DNA of 64,000 bases, from the NCBI GenBank assembly GCA_016201275.1, contig JACQDB010000081.1:1-64000 (forward strand), given 5' to 3'. Source of the stretch: Acidobacteriota bacterium (GTDB lineage Bacteria > Acidobacteriota > Blastocatellia > UBA7656). A program made the translations under genes and the position numbers. Positions within the stretch are counted from its first letter, which is position 1; every line of letters starts with the position of its first letter. Shown piece by piece: positions 12,643 to 21,590 of this stretch. The notes beneath the pieces are model-generated. The model did not search any database, was not told where the DNA came from, and saw only the letters and a list, made by a program, of their open reading frames with translations.

Positions 12643-13096
12643 TCATTTTGTTTGCGGGTTGCTGGAATCACCTGTTCCTGGGGAAGCGCCTCCATCACCC
12701 GCAATACAGCAGGGACGCTCCGTTTTTATGATGCTGCAACATCATGACGAAGCGTCCCACTTTGCAAAGCACGAGCAACTGTTAAGGCTATCGCGCATTT
12801 GCGTGTCCAGTGTAAAACTTCTGCGAAGAGCTTGACAAGCTTGGCAAGCTGGAATCTCCACGACGCACGATAGCCAACCATCAAAGCCGGTTTCGAAAGC
12901 CGGTTCACTATAGTCTTTAAGAAGATTTTTTTTCACCACGAAGCACACGAAGACTGCAAAGAAAGAACTACGAAGGATGTCAAAACCCCTGATTTTATTA
13001 GCGCTTCTTTCATCTTGATTGGCTCTTGGTAATCTTTGTGTCGCTCCTGGTGAAAATCTTTTTCTTGCTGTCTATATCAAAGGAGAGACCACTATC
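12643..13096. other. Intergenic region after amtB with hairpin at 12712-12758
   Basis: GGGACGCT (12712-12719) pairs with AGCGTCCC (12751-12758), enclosing a second near-palindrome ATGATGCTGCAACATCAT. This could be the transcription end of the glnD-glnB-amtB group, although the following T run is weak. The stretch CACCACGAAGCACACGAAG (about 12936-12954) is a half copy of the ACCACGAAG repeat seen elsewhere in the window. No gene is visible. Confidence 0.45.
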
Positions 13097-13813
13097 ATGC
13101 TGATACGCAGCCTTATTTCATGCGCCTTCCTGTTGTTCTTCATGACATTTTGCAGCCGCCTCGCCGAAGCTCAATCCACCATCTTCAACATCCCTTCTAC
13201 CGATGTCGTCGGCAAAGGCAAATCATATTTTGAATTCGATTTCATCTCGCATTTGGAGAGCCATCGCAACGGCGGCTTTCAATCCTATGTGCCACGCGCT
13301 GTCTTCGGTTTGGGCAAAGGGCTGGAAATCGGCGCGAATGTTTCGTTCACGGATGCGCTGACGCCCGCGCAGCCCGTCGAGTTGCAACCGAATCTGAAAT
13401 GGCAATGCTACAGCAGCGAGAAAAGCGGCGTCGCCATTACTGTCGGCGGCATCGCTTATCTGCCCATCGCGCACACCACAGGGGTAGATAAATTCGGTTT
13501 GATTTACAGCAACGTCAGTAAAAAATTCAGCGGCAAATATGGCCCCAGACTAACCGGCGGCGCGTATGGCTTGCTCGGACGCGAAAGCGGGTTGGGCGCG
13601 AAGGCCGGAGCTATCGTTGGCTATGAGCAACCGCTGCACACCAAAATCGCGCTGGTCGGCGATTGGTTCAGCGGCGCGAACCGCTTCGGCTATGTGACTC
13701 CGGGGCTGGCCTTCACGGTGTCCAAAACCAGTATCTTTTACGCGGGCTACAGCATCGGCAACGAAGGCCGCAAAAACAACGCGCTGTTCCTTTATTACGG
13801 CATCACCTTTTAA
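13097..13813 (+). CDS. Small outer-membrane beta-barrel protein of unknown function
   Basis: This 238-aa protein has a signal peptide (1-25, cleavage near AEA-Q). Alternating hydrophobic/polar strands rich in G and aromatic residues follow (YFEFDF, GLEIGANVSF, GVAITVGGIAYLPI, ALVGDWFSG, IFYAGYSIG), ending in aromatic Phe (LFLYYGITF) as outer-membrane barrels do. It resembles small barrel proteins of the MetA-pathway/transporter type, but I cannot name a substrate. The ATG is preceded by AAAGGAGAG at a rather long distance (11 nt). It stands alone between amtB and the antiporter. Confidence 0.75.
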   Translation: MLIRSLISCAFLLFFMTFCSRLAEAQSTIFNIPSTDVVGKGKSYFEFDFISHLESHRNGGFQSYVPRAVFGLGKGLEIGANVSFTDALTPAQPVELQPNLKWQCYSSEKSGVAITVGGIAYLPIAHTTGVDKFGLIYSNVSKKFSGKYGPRLTGGAYGLLGRESGLGAKAGAIVGYEQPLHTKIALVGDWFSGANRFGYVTPGLAFTVSKTSIFYAGYSIGNEGRKNNALFLYYGITF

Positions 13814-13861
13814 AGGTTGCAGCACGAGCCGCAGACCAGCGAACCTGAACACCGTTTTTCA

Positions 13862-13936
13862 ATCACGAGGCTCACAAAGGGCGCGAGGCTACCGAATTGC
13901 TTCTCCGGTTTCGTGTGCTTGGTGAGCTTCGTGGTA
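13862..13936. repeat. ACCACGAAG-type hairpin
   Basis: AATCACGAGGCTCAC pairs imperfectly with GTGAGCTTCGTGGT across about 45 bp. Related hairpins occur at 35002-35086 and, as a perfect 25-bp stem, at 63428-63497. It lies ahead of the antiporter gene. Confidence 0.5.
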
Positions 13937-13986
13937 TGATTGGCTTCTTCATCCTTGTTATGACTCTGATCGAAGGGAGTTTTTTC

Positions 13987-15261
13987 GTGCAAGAACCTGC
14001 AATGCGCGTCGTCGCATTTTTTTCCGGCGGCGAAAGCGCGACGATTCTGCTGGCGCTTTTTGCGTTGATCGTTGCGGCAAAACTCCTTGCCGAATTGTTC
14101 GAGCGCCTGCGACAACCGGCGGTGATTGGCGAAATCCTCGCCGGAATTCTCATCGGCCCAAGCCTGCTCAACTTCATTCACACGACGGACGCGGCGGGCG
14201 CTGCCACCACCACCGGCATAGTCATTGACAGTCTCGCCAATATCGGCGTCATCTTTCTGTTGTTCACCGTCGGTCTAGAAACACGCCCCAGCGAACTTTT
14301 CAAAGTCGGCAAACTCGCCACCAGCGTTGCACTCCTTGGCGCGGCGCTTCCCTTCCTGACCGGCTGGCTGTTGATTCTGTATTGGCCGGGCGGACATTCC
14401 CACATCGAAGCGATCTTTACCGGCGCGGCGATGGTTGCCACTTCCGTGGGTATCACGGCGCGCGTCTTGTCAGGGCTTGGCTTAATCTCCACCGAAGCCA
14501 GTCGCGTCATCCTGGCAGCGGCGGTCATAGATGATGTCATAGGCCTGCTGGTGCTTGCGGTAGTGAGCAGCCTGGCTTCCGGTCACGTCAATTATTTGCA
14601 GATCAGTATAACGGCAATTCTGGCCGTGGGCTTTACCATCTTCGTGGTGCTGGTTGGCGCTAAGGCCGTCAACAAAATCAAAGCACCGGTCGAGGCTCTG
14701 CGAATCAATCATTCATTGTTCATCTTTTCGATCATTCTCTGTTTCGGTTTAGCGGCGGTAGCAAACTTCATAGGCATTGCCGGAATTGTCGGCGCGTTTC
14801 TGGCGGGAGTGGCTTTATCGGAAGCCTCAGACGATACGGATTTGCATCAACAGGCACAGGCGCTGACGGAATTCACCACGCCATTTTTCCTGGTCAACAT
14901 CGGCTTAAAACTCAACCTTGCGGTCTTTCTGTCGCCGCAGATATTGCTTTTATCCGTAGTCGTTACGGTGCTGGCCATCATCACCAAATTGATCGGTTGC
15001 GGTTTACCGGCTTTGACACTGGGCAGAAGACGGGCGCTACAGATTGGTGTCGGCATGGCTCCTCGAGGTGAAGTCGGCATTGTTGTCGCGCAAATCGGCT
15101 TGGGGCTTGCGGCGGTCAGCGATGCGATGTACGCCGTGGTGTTGTTTATGGCAGTGGCAACGACGTTGGCCGCGCCGCCGTTAATCAAAATCGCGTTTGC
15201 CAATGAAAGCGCGGTTGACCGACAGGCCGACGGTCGTGAACTGCATTATGAAATTCATTGA
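13987..15261 (+). CDS. CPA2-family cation/proton antiporter
   Basis: This 424-aa inner-membrane antiporter of the KefB/Na-H exchanger superfamily should exchange Na+ or K+ for protons. It has about twelve helices, the N-terminal PAVIGEILAGILIGPSLL motif, and the core AAVIDDVIGLLVLAV, whose paired Asp residues form the ion site. There is no C-terminal RCK/TrkA-N domain. I choose the GTG start because GAAGGGAG lies seven bases upstream; upstream ATGs would add up to 30 residues without ribosome sites. The ion cannot be told from sequence. A decayed peptidase gene on the other strand begins just past its stop. Confidence 0.85.
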   Translation: MQEPAMRVVAFFSGGESATILLALFALIVAAKLLAELFERLRQPAVIGEILAGILIGPSLLNFIHTTDAAGAATTTGIVIDSLANIGVIFLLFTVGLETRPSELFKVGKLATSVALLGAALPFLTGWLLILYWPGGHSHIEAIFTGAAMVATSVGITARVLSGLGLISTEASRVILAAAVIDDVIGLLVLAVVSSLASGHVNYLQISITAILAVGFTIFVVLVGAKAVNKIKAPVEALRINHSLFIFSIILCFGLAAVANFIGIAGIVGAFLAGVALSEASDDTDLHQQAQALTEFTTPFFLVNIGLKLNLAVFLSPQILLLSVVVTVLAIITKLIGCGLPALTLGRRRALQIGVGMAPRGEVGIVVAQIGLGLAAVSDAMYAVVLFMAVATTLAAPPLIKIAFANESAVDRQADGRELHYEIH

Positions 15262-15273
15262 ATATCGTTGCTT

Positions 15274-15523
15274 GACCTGCGTAGAGCCTGCAAGTTTGCC
15301 ATAAGCGTTACCGATGAAGACCGCGCCCGGTACTTTTTCGCAGAAAAGATTTCCTGCGTGTGGCAAAATCGCCGTCACCCCGGTGCGTATCTGGTCGCCG
15401 CGAATGACCGTCGTGTGGCCTACCTGCCCCCCGGCACATCGGTGATGGGGTTCCCCGTTCCGGTCGGCAATATACCGATAGTCAGCCCCAGTCACGCGCT
15501 CACGGTCGGTCATTTTTGCTCAT
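15274..15523 (-). pseudogene. Decayed N-terminal fragment of a P1-family (DmpA-like) peptidase
   Basis: Reading the minus strand from the ATG at 15523 gives MSKNDRP, a TGA stop, then fragments in shifting frames: GLTIGILPTGTG-NPITDVPG, and after a one-base loss in the G run VGHTTVIRGDQIRTGVTAI, LPHAGNLF, EKVPGAVFIGNAYGKLAGST. This is the conserved start of P1-family N-terminal-nucleophile peptidases. At least three lesions are visible: an in-frame TGA, a lost T near the GGGG of the RDLGL region, and a lost base at GGGGGCAG. Similarity ends at about 15274, next to the antiporter stop codon, so the C-terminal two thirds including the catalytic Ser are gone. Confidence 0.75.
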
Positions 15524-15682
15524 CGCCTATCCTCTCAGCGCCAGAATTTCGGAAAAACTTTTGACTGGTCGGCAGAAAAAATTAGTGGTGATTTTCTACC
15601 TTTGATGGTTTATCATTTTCTCACTGCCGTTTCGATTTGGTCTGGCAGTTTTGCGGTTTCTCCAAACGCATAGTACCACGCT

Positions 15683-15717
15683 CCCTTTGCCCTCTTTGCC
15701 CTCTTTGCCCTCTTTGT
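15683..15717. repeat. Nine-base tandem repeat CCCTCTTTG
   Basis: Four units (the first lacking the CT) of CCCTCTTTG run in tandem 60 bp ahead of the pilB start. On the minus strand this is an AAAGAGGGC purine tract, similar in style to the GGGGAGA tracts at gene ends elsewhere in the window. Confidence 0.7.
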
Positions 15718-15774
15718 CGTTTTTCATTTTGTCGAGTAACGCACTTATCAGGTAAGCGATTCGCAGGAGGCTCC

Positions 15775-17697
15775 ATGCTTCAGCATTCATTTGACGAGCG
15801 CATTGAAGTCGCGCTCATCAACGAAGGACTTTTAACTCAAGAACAATTAACCAGAGCTAGAAATATTCATCAGCATTTGAGCGGCACGAAATCACTCAAA
15901 GAAGTTTTGATAGATATGAATTGGGTGAACGAAAAACAGCTAGATGAATTTGTGCGCCGCCAGAAAGCCAAACAGCGCATCGGCGAAATCCTTGTCACCC
16001 GCAAGCTCGTCAAAGAAGCCGACGTGCAGACGGCTCTCGAAATGCAGCGCAAAACCGCACCAAAAGCCAAACGCATAGGCGAACTTTTAGTTGAGATGGG
16101 ACTGGTCGAAGAGCGTCATGTGATTGACGCGCTGGCAGAAAAATTTTCCCTGCCGGTGATCGAACCCGACATCAGTCAGATCAATGTTGACTTGGTTCGC
16201 AAAGTCTCGCTCAAATATCTGCGCCGCCAATTCGCGCTGCCCATCAAGATTGAAAACTCGAATCTGCTGTTACTGGTCGCCGACCCGACCAATACCCATT
16301 TTATCGAAGAGTTGGCACGTTTGTTTCAATGCCACATCCATCTGATGCTTGCGCCAAGCGCTGTTATTCTGCAAACCCTGGACATCATGGATGCCATGTT
16401 GCAGGGCAAAGATTCGGGCATTGCCGATTATCAAAAAGTCAAATATCACACGCTGGAAACGCCGCCTCCGGCGCAGATCACCGCCGCCGAAGATCGCGTC
16501 ATTCAGATGGTGGATCAGATGATCCGCTCGGCCATTGAAGAAGGCGCGTCCGATGTTCACTTGGAACCGATGGCCAATAAACTGCGCCTGCGCTATCGCC
16601 TAGATGGCGTGCTGGTTCACAAGATGGATTTTCCCAGAGACTACACGCCGCGCATCATTTCGCGCATCAAGCTGCTGGCCGAAGCCGATCTTGCCGAACG
16701 CCGCAAACATCAGGACGGCAGAATTTTCGTCAAGACCGAAACCCAGGAGATAGACATACGCGCTTCGTTTTATGCGACGGTATTCGGCGAAAACGTGGTG
16801 CTGCGAATCTTGAACAAAGCCTCGCTGATCAGCATACGAGAATTGGGATTCGCGCCCAACATTTTGAAAACCTACACCGAAGATGTGCTGTCCGCGCCTT
16901 CGGGAATCACTTTGATTACCGGGCCAACGGGGTCTGGCAAAACCACTACGCTCTATAGCTCTGTGGATTTTTGTAATGACCCGACGGTGAAAATCATCAC
17001 CTGCGAAGACCCTGTGGAATATGTCATTGACGGCATTTCGCAATGCTCCATCAATGAAAAAATTGGTCTGACGTTTAACGAAACCCTGCGCTCCATCGTG
17101 CGCCAAGACCCGGATATTATTGTCATCGGCGAAATTCGCGACAAATTTTCCGCCGATGTTGCGGTCAATTCAGCGCTCACCGGTCACAAAGTTTTTGCCA
17201 CTTTTCACACCGAAGATTCGGTCGGCGCGCTCGTCCGTTTAATCAACATGGACATAGAGACTTCGTTGATTGCCTCGACCATAGGCTCGATACTGGCGCA
17301 ACGATTGGTGCGAAGAGTTTGTTCGCAATGCCGCGTGGAATACACGCCGGAGGATAAAGTGTTGCGGCGTTTTGGACTGAGCCGCGCCGATTTGAGCGGC
17401 TACAATTTGCAGCACGGCAAGGGCTGTACCCATTGCAATTTCACCGGCTATAAAGGCCGCGTGGGAATTTATGAACTGCTGGTTCCGAACGTGGACATAC
17501 GCGATGCGATTTTGCAGAAGCTGACCATGCAGGAGATTCGTCAAATCAGTCTGGACTCTTGCAACCTCTGCACTATGCAGGAAGACGGCATGGCGAAAGC
17601 TTTGCAAGGCCACACTACGCTCGAAGAAGTTTTAGAAAATGCGCCGCGTGTATTTCATCACCGCCCGTTGAAGACCTTGCTGGAGATTATTGGCTGA
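15775..17697 (+). CDS. pilB: Type IV pilus/type II secretion assembly ATPase (PilB/GspE family)
   Basis: This 640-aa cytoplasmic hexameric ATPase should power pilin polymerisation or pseudopilus extension. The N-terminal 170 residues hold two MshEN-type domains (RIGEILVTRKLV and RIGELLVEMGLV), which in relatives bind c-di-GMP. The motor follows: Walker A GPTGSGKTT (about 383), Asp box and Walker B DPDIIVIGEIRD (about 445), the His box TGHKVFATFHTED, and the zinc tetracysteine CSQC (about 515) with CTHC (about 550). GCAGGAGGCTCC precedes the ATG. No other pilus or secretion gene is adjacent, so PilB versus GspE cannot be settled. The c-di-GMP protein at 22106 may be relevant to its control. 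Confidence 0.92.
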   Translation: MLQHSFDERIEVALINEGLLTQEQLTRARNIHQHLSGTKSLKEVLIDMNWVNEKQLDEFVRRQKAKQRIGEILVTRKLVKEADVQTALEMQRKTAPKAKRIGELLVEMGLVEERHVIDALAEKFSLPVIEPDISQINVDLVRKVSLKYLRRQFALPIKIENSNLLLLVADPTNTHFIEELARLFQCHIHLMLAPSAVILQTLDIMDAMLQGKDSGIADYQKVKYHTLETPPPAQITAAEDRVIQMVDQMIRSAIEEGASDVHLEPMANKLRLRYRLDGVLVHKMDFPRDYTPRIISRIKLLAEADLAERRKHQDGRIFVKTETQEIDIRASFYATVFGENVVLRILNKASLISIRELGFAPNILKTYTEDVLSAPSGITLITGPTGSGKTTTLYSSVDFCNDPTVKIITCEDPVEYVIDGISQCSINEKIGLTFNETLRSIVRQDPDIIVIGEIRDKFSADVAVNSALTGHKVFATFHTEDSVGALVRLINMDIETSLIASTIGSILAQRLVRRVCSQCRVEYTPEDKVLRRFGLSRADLSGYNLQHGKGCTHCNFTGYKGRVGIYELLVPNVDIRDAILQKLTMQEIRQISLDSCNLCTMQEDGMAKALQGHTTLEEVLENAPRVFHHRPLKTLLEIIG

Positions 17698-17744
17698 ACA
17701 ATGAATGGAAGGCAATATAGGCTTAGATACCAGGAGAACGAAAA

Positions 17745-18215
17745 GTGACCAACATCAAATGCAGTTCCTGTGGATTAATAAATTTCAAAGACGTTCAAAC
17801 TTGTAGAAAATGTGGAAATGCTTTATCACCAATGCAAGCCGCCCGTTTCGATCAATCTTCAGGCGGCTCTCAGGTACAACCTCAATGGCAATCTACCATC
17901 TCTTTTCAACAAGAACTCGGTCCGGTGAATCCTCCTGCAAAAGTGTACTCACTTAAATGGTCACTCATTATTCTAGGTGCTGGACTGACTTTAATAGATT
18001 GGTTACTGCTTATTTATGCCGACATCCATCCGCATTTATCAAGTGTTGCTGGACCAATGGTTTTGATCATAGGTCTTTCACTTTTTTTTGTTCCCCCTCA
18101 ATATCTAACAACTATGGGCGAGGTAAGCACAAAAGGTAAAATAATCCTCGCCATTGGTTTTTTTGTAGGTGCATTTCTTGGCACGCTGAATCAAAATATA
18201 ATGAAAAATTTTTAA
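17745..18215 (+). CDS. Zinc-ribbon membrane protein, function unknown
   Basis: This 156-aa protein has a four-cysteine zinc ribbon at the N terminus (C6-C9 and C20-C23, forms CSSCG and CRKCG). A Gln/Pro-rich linker follows, then three hydrophobic segments (about 75-95, 103-120, 132-150). It starts with GTG behind CAGGAGAACGAAAA. Its base composition is clearly more AT-rich than neighbouring genes, which may indicate recent acquisition. It forms a pair with the next zinc-ribbon gene (17 bp apart). I do not recognise a specific family. Confidence 0.75.
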   Translation: MTNIKCSSCGLINFKDVQTCRKCGNALSPMQAARFDQSSGGSQVQPQWQSTISFQQELGPVNPPAKVYSLKWSLIILGAGLTLIDWLLLIYADIHPHLSSVAGPMVLIIGLSLFFVPPQYLTTMGEVSTKGKIILAIGFFVGAFLGTLNQNIMKNF

Positions 18216-18231
18216 CCTAGGAAAAGAGAAG

Positions 18232-18447
18232 ATGTTTTTTATCATCGGCATACATTTTTTTGTGTGGGGACAGGAGCGCGCCGCTCAAGCGATGCACTGC
18301 ACCAACTGCGGAATCGTTGCGCCTTTTCTGGTCAGGAAAGGTAGGCAATTCATCACGCTGTTTTTCATCATCCCGATTCTGCCCATCAGCGGAGTGAAAC
18401 ATATTTTGCAATGCCCCAACTGCCGCACACGCTTTCAGGGTGCCTAA
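18232..18447 (+). CDS. Small zinc-ribbon protein with stop codon inside R1 copy B
   Basis: This 71-aa protein has two CxxC pairs, C23-C26 (HCTNCG) and C61-C64 (QCPNCR), flanking a hydrophobic stretch (FITLFFIIPILPISG). That pattern fits small zinc-ribbon proteins often linked to membrane trafficking or assembly, but no function is known to me. GGAAAAGAGAAG precedes the ATG. The TAA stop is the first three bases of R1 copy B, so the repeat may have supplied or displaced the original end. Confidence 0.7.
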   Translation: MFFIIGIHFFVWGQERAAQAMHCTNCGIVAPFLVRKGRQFITLFFIIPILPISGVKHILQCPNCRTRFQGA

Positions 18448-18554
18448 ATAGCGCGTGTCGCAAAATTCCAGAAACCGCCTATATCTTGTCGATGGTCAAA
18501 TCGTCCCACACAATATCTGGATAGAAAATCCATTTCTGCAACACCCTCTAAATA
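18445..18554. repeat. R1 element, copy B
   Basis: The ends TAAATAGCGCGTGTCGCA and TGCAACACCCTCTAAATA pair imperfectly, and the interior matches the other R1 copies (ATTCCAGAAACCGCC...CACAATATCTGGATAG). It overlaps the stop codon of the zinc-ribbon gene on its left. It is the most diverged copy at the tips. Confidence 0.85.
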
Positions 18555-18652
18555 ACGATTAGTTTGCCGACGCTCAAGAGCAGTTTCCCCCGCTCCGACA
18601 AGCGGTTCCCACCTCGCCACGCCTTCGGCTCACCAAGTCTGCCGCGTTTGAT

Positions 18653-19879
18653 TTATCTGCCGCCGCCGGTCAAAACATATTCGACCATGTAGCGACGCAG
18701 TTTGTCGCGGTTCTGTTTCAGATAAGCCGGATAGTCTGCGGCGATGCCCTGATCGGGACGCGCCAATAAAATATAGGCTTCGAGCAAGCCATCATCATTC
18801 AGCTTCTTCAATTTTGCCAGCGCCGAATGCAAAGTCTTGGTGCGCTTGTCGGTCATCGCTGCCGTCAAGACGCTGCGTAACGCCTCAGCCTCTTCGACCA
18901 GAGAGTGACGATAGGTCTTTTCGTTGGGAAAGGTTTTGGCAAAGGTTTCCTTGTGCCACTTCACCCGCGCTATGCTGTAAGACAACCACGCGAAAGTGCC
19001 ATCCTCAGTGCCGCCGATTAACTTCGCATCGAAATTAATTTTGGCGTCACCCTTTTCATCAAAGGTGACGCTGCTGGGAATTTCTATATTGGGATGCGCG
19101 ATTGTGGTGTTGGTCACCTGCGCCCATTGCGTCAGCCCAACGGCGGAATAGCGGTTGTACGGTTCGCTGATATACGCTTCGATATAACGATCACGCGCCA
19201 ACTCTTTCTTCTCCTGGCGCATCAACGGCGTCGCCGAATAGCGATAGGCGGTTTCGCGATTCGGATCAATAGCGATGGCTTTTTGATACCAGATTTCGGC
19301 CTGCGCGAAATCGCCGCGCTGCGTGTACACATCGCCGCAGAACAGCGCCGCTTCGTAAATTTTCGGGTCCAGTTCCAGCGCCTGCTGATAATTTTTCAGC
19401 GCCTCGTCCAGTTTCCCTTGACTGAATAACGATTCGCCTTCGGTCATCAATTCATTGGCCTGCGGGTTGCTTGAAAAAGCTCTGCCATCTGCGCCATCCG
19501 GCGGGATGCTTTGAATCAACGCCTCAACCAACTCTTCTTTATTGCCCAACTCTTTCGATTTGAGAAAGGCTTCGCGGGCGCGCACCCGCAAGGCTTTGCG
19601 CGCCAGTGGGTCTTTGACGGTGCTGGCCTGAGCGAGCAGCGAAAAGCCCAGGAAAAAGCGCATCTGCGAATTGTCCGGCTCGGCGGCGACAATCTTTTCC
19701 AGCATCGGCAAGGCTTCGGTGTAGCGTTGCGCCTTCAACAACTCGTCAACTTTCTGCTTCATTGCGGGGAGCGTGTCGCTCGTCTGCGCGTAACTTGAAA
19801 TTGGTAATAGCAACGCCGCCAGCACCAAACACAGCAGCGCGCCGCGTCGCGCCATGTGCATCAATTGAGTGTGCAACAT
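18653..19879 (-). CDS. Exported tetratricopeptide-repeat protein
   Basis: This 408-aa protein has a signal peptide (about 1-32, PISSYAQ) and at least four TPR units. These include AQRYTEALPMLEKIVAAEP near the N terminus and the clear pair GKLDEALKNYQQALELDP / GDFAQAEIWYQKAIAIDP. The C-terminal 170 residues (TFDEKGDAKINFDAKLIGG onward) are not TPR and are unfamiliar to me. It probably acts as a periplasmic scaffold. The ATG follows AAGGAGAAATC; an upstream in-frame start would add 21 residues before the signal peptide. It is transcribed alone, convergent with the zinc-ribbon genes. Confidence 0.8.
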   Translation of the reverse strand: MLHTQLMHMARRGALLCLVLAALLLPISSYAQTSDTLPAMKQKVDELLKAQRYTEALPMLEKIVAAEPDNSQMRFFLGFSLLAQASTVKDPLARKALRVRAREAFLKSKELGNKEELVEALIQSIPPDGADGRAFSSNPQANELMTEGESLFSQGKLDEALKNYQQALELDPKIYEAALFCGDVYTQRGDFAQAEIWYQKAIAIDPNRETAYRYSATPLMRQEKKELARDRYIEAYISEPYNRYSAVGLTQWAQVTNTTIAHPNIEIPSSVTFDEKGDAKINFDAKLIGGTEDGTFAWLSYSIARVKWHKETFAKTFPNEKTYRHSLVEEAEALRSVLTAAMTDKRTKTLHSALAKLKKLNDDGLLEAYILLARPDQGIAADYPAYLKQNRDKLRRYMVEYVLTGGGR

Positions 19880-20288
19880 GATTTCTCCTTGAAAAGAATT
19901 GGTTAAAAAAATTTCAGACACCTCTTTTGATACCACGTTCAATCGGCGGATTCAAACCAATCACATCACTCTGAACTGGCAGTTGCGGGGGAAGGGAAAA
20001 CCTTGCGAGACGCAGCCTTCGACTGATGAGTAGGGCAAAAAAAGTAAGGCGTGATTGGCAACCCACTGCGCCGGTTTCGCCCTTGCAGGGCTAGTCGTTG
20101 GGACTCTCGCTTTCCTGGCGCGATGCGCTAGGCTATAGAATTTCGCCCTTTCCGGGCGGCGAACAGGGCGCTGCTTTTTGCTGGCGTCCCACTTTCACTT
20201 GCCCCCTACCGACTGATAAATTGCATTTGGCTCTTGGGCGGACAATTGCTAATCTAAGTTTTTCAATTTTGCTTTGAGGTATTGCCCA
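19880..20288. other. Divergent intergenic region rich in small hairpins
   Basis: About 410 bp lie between the TPR gene and the cyclophilin gene, which read away from each other. The stretch 20060-20175 contains TTTCGCCCTTGCAGGGC, GGCGCGATGCGC and TTTCGCCCTTTCCGGGCGG, short palindromes in the style of the R3 element. Promoters must lie here, but none can be assigned securely. Confidence 0.45.
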
Positions 20289-21461
20289 ATGTTCGACGCC
20301 AAATCGTTATTCCGCCTTCATCAAAAAGTCGTTGGCAAACGCTCGGCGCTGCTCTTGCTACTGGCTTGCGCGGTCTTGCTGTTGAGCGCGGCGCAACAGA
20401 AGAAGCGCGACACCTTGCCCGCCAAGGCGGAAGCGAACGCCGTCACCGTCGCCGAAGCGGCGCAACTGGAAGCCGTAGTGACCACTACTTTGGGCGTGTT
20501 TCGCTTCGAGTTTTTTGCCGACAAAGCGCCCAGGCACGTTCAACAATTCATACGGCTGGCGCGTTCGGGTTATTACGATGGCTCGGCTTTCTTTCGCGTC
20601 ATCCCGCGAGCGATGGTGCAGGGCGGCGATCCGCTGTTGAAGAATGCCGCGACGCCAAAAGACCGTTGGGGCACCGGCGGTTTGAATTTATTGGCCGAAG
20701 AAATCACCGACATCAAGCACGTTCGCGGCACCGTTTCGACGGCGCGCATTCCCGGCAAAGCGGGTAGCGACGGGGCGCAGTTCTTCATCACGCTCTATCC
20801 AATTCCCCAATATGACGGGCAATTTTCAGCATTCGGATTGGTCAACGAAGGCTTAGAGGTGGTCGAAAAAATTTCCCTGGCTGAGGCCGATGCTCAACAG
20901 CGCACCTTGACGCCGATAAAAATTCTCAGCATCAAAATCGAAGCGAAAAAGATCGAGCCGTTCAAAGACGCTACCGTTGACCAGTTGCGGCGCGAGGTTT
21001 TATTGCGAACGACGATGGGTGACATCAGTCTGGAAATGGATCCGGCGATGGCTCCCGAACACGTTCGCAATTTTTTACGGCTGGTCGAAACCGGCTGGTA
21101 CAATCACACCGAATTTCATCGCGTCATTCCCGGCTTTGTTATTCAAGGCGGCGTCGGCGCAACACGCGCCGGAAGTCCTACGCATACGGCTGACCGCTGG
21201 GTTCATAATCTCAAACCGGAGTTCAGCAAACTGCCGCATACTCGCGGCGTGCTGTCTATGGCCAGAGGCGAGACCGAAGATTCGGCCAGCACTTCGTTTT
21301 TCATCATGCTAGGCACGGCTCCGCATCTTGATAACAAGTACACGATTTTCGGCAAGGTCATAGACGGCTTTGAAACCCTGAACAAAATCGAACAAGCGCC
21401 GCGCCACGGCGAGCGACCGGTCGAGCGCATAGAATTAATCGAAGCGGTGATTAAACCGTAA
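20289..21461 (+). CDS. Exported peptidyl-prolyl isomerase with two cyclophilin domains
   Basis: This 390-aa protein has an N-terminal membrane anchor or signal (about 20-36, ALLLLLACAVLLLSAA) followed by two tandem cyclophilin domains (about 60-215 and 230-388). Both domains keep the catalytic core: FFRVIPRAMVQGGDP in the first and FHRVIPGFVIQGG in the second, each followed by a GTV/GVLSMAR strand and a QFFI or SFFIMLG segment. It should speed proline isomerisation during periplasmic folding. GAGG lies nine bases before this ATG; an in-frame TTG five codons earlier is less likely. Single-domain cyclophilins are the norm, so the duplication is notable. Confidence 0.9.
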   Translation: MFDAKSLFRLHQKVVGKRSALLLLLACAVLLLSAAQQKKRDTLPAKAEANAVTVAEAAQLEAVVTTTLGVFRFEFFADKAPRHVQQFIRLARSGYYDGSAFFRVIPRAMVQGGDPLLKNAATPKDRWGTGGLNLLAEEITDIKHVRGTVSTARIPGKAGSDGAQFFITLYPIPQYDGQFSAFGLVNEGLEVVEKISLAEADAQQRTLTPIKILSIKIEAKKIEPFKDATVDQLRREVLLRTTMGDISLEMDPAMAPEHVRNFLRLVETGWYNHTEFHRVIPGFVIQGGVGATRAGSPTHTADRWVHNLKPEFSKLPHTRGVLSMARGETEDSASTSFFIMLGTAPHLDNKYTIFGKVIDGFETLNKIEQAPRHGERPVERIELIEAVIKP

Positions 21462-21590
21462 AGCGCTGCGAGAAAATCCAAAGCGGTCGCCTCAGCAAAA
21501 TCGAATAGCGCATAAAAACGCCCGATTTTATTGAGTTTTTTCGACCCTCAAGCATTTTGCAAGCACGGCAAGGCAATCACAGGAGCAGGT

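Noticed and set aside
15268-15564. 98-codon plus-strand frame after the antiporter
   Set aside because: It is antisense to the decayed P1-peptidase sequence, whose similarity is on the minus strand.
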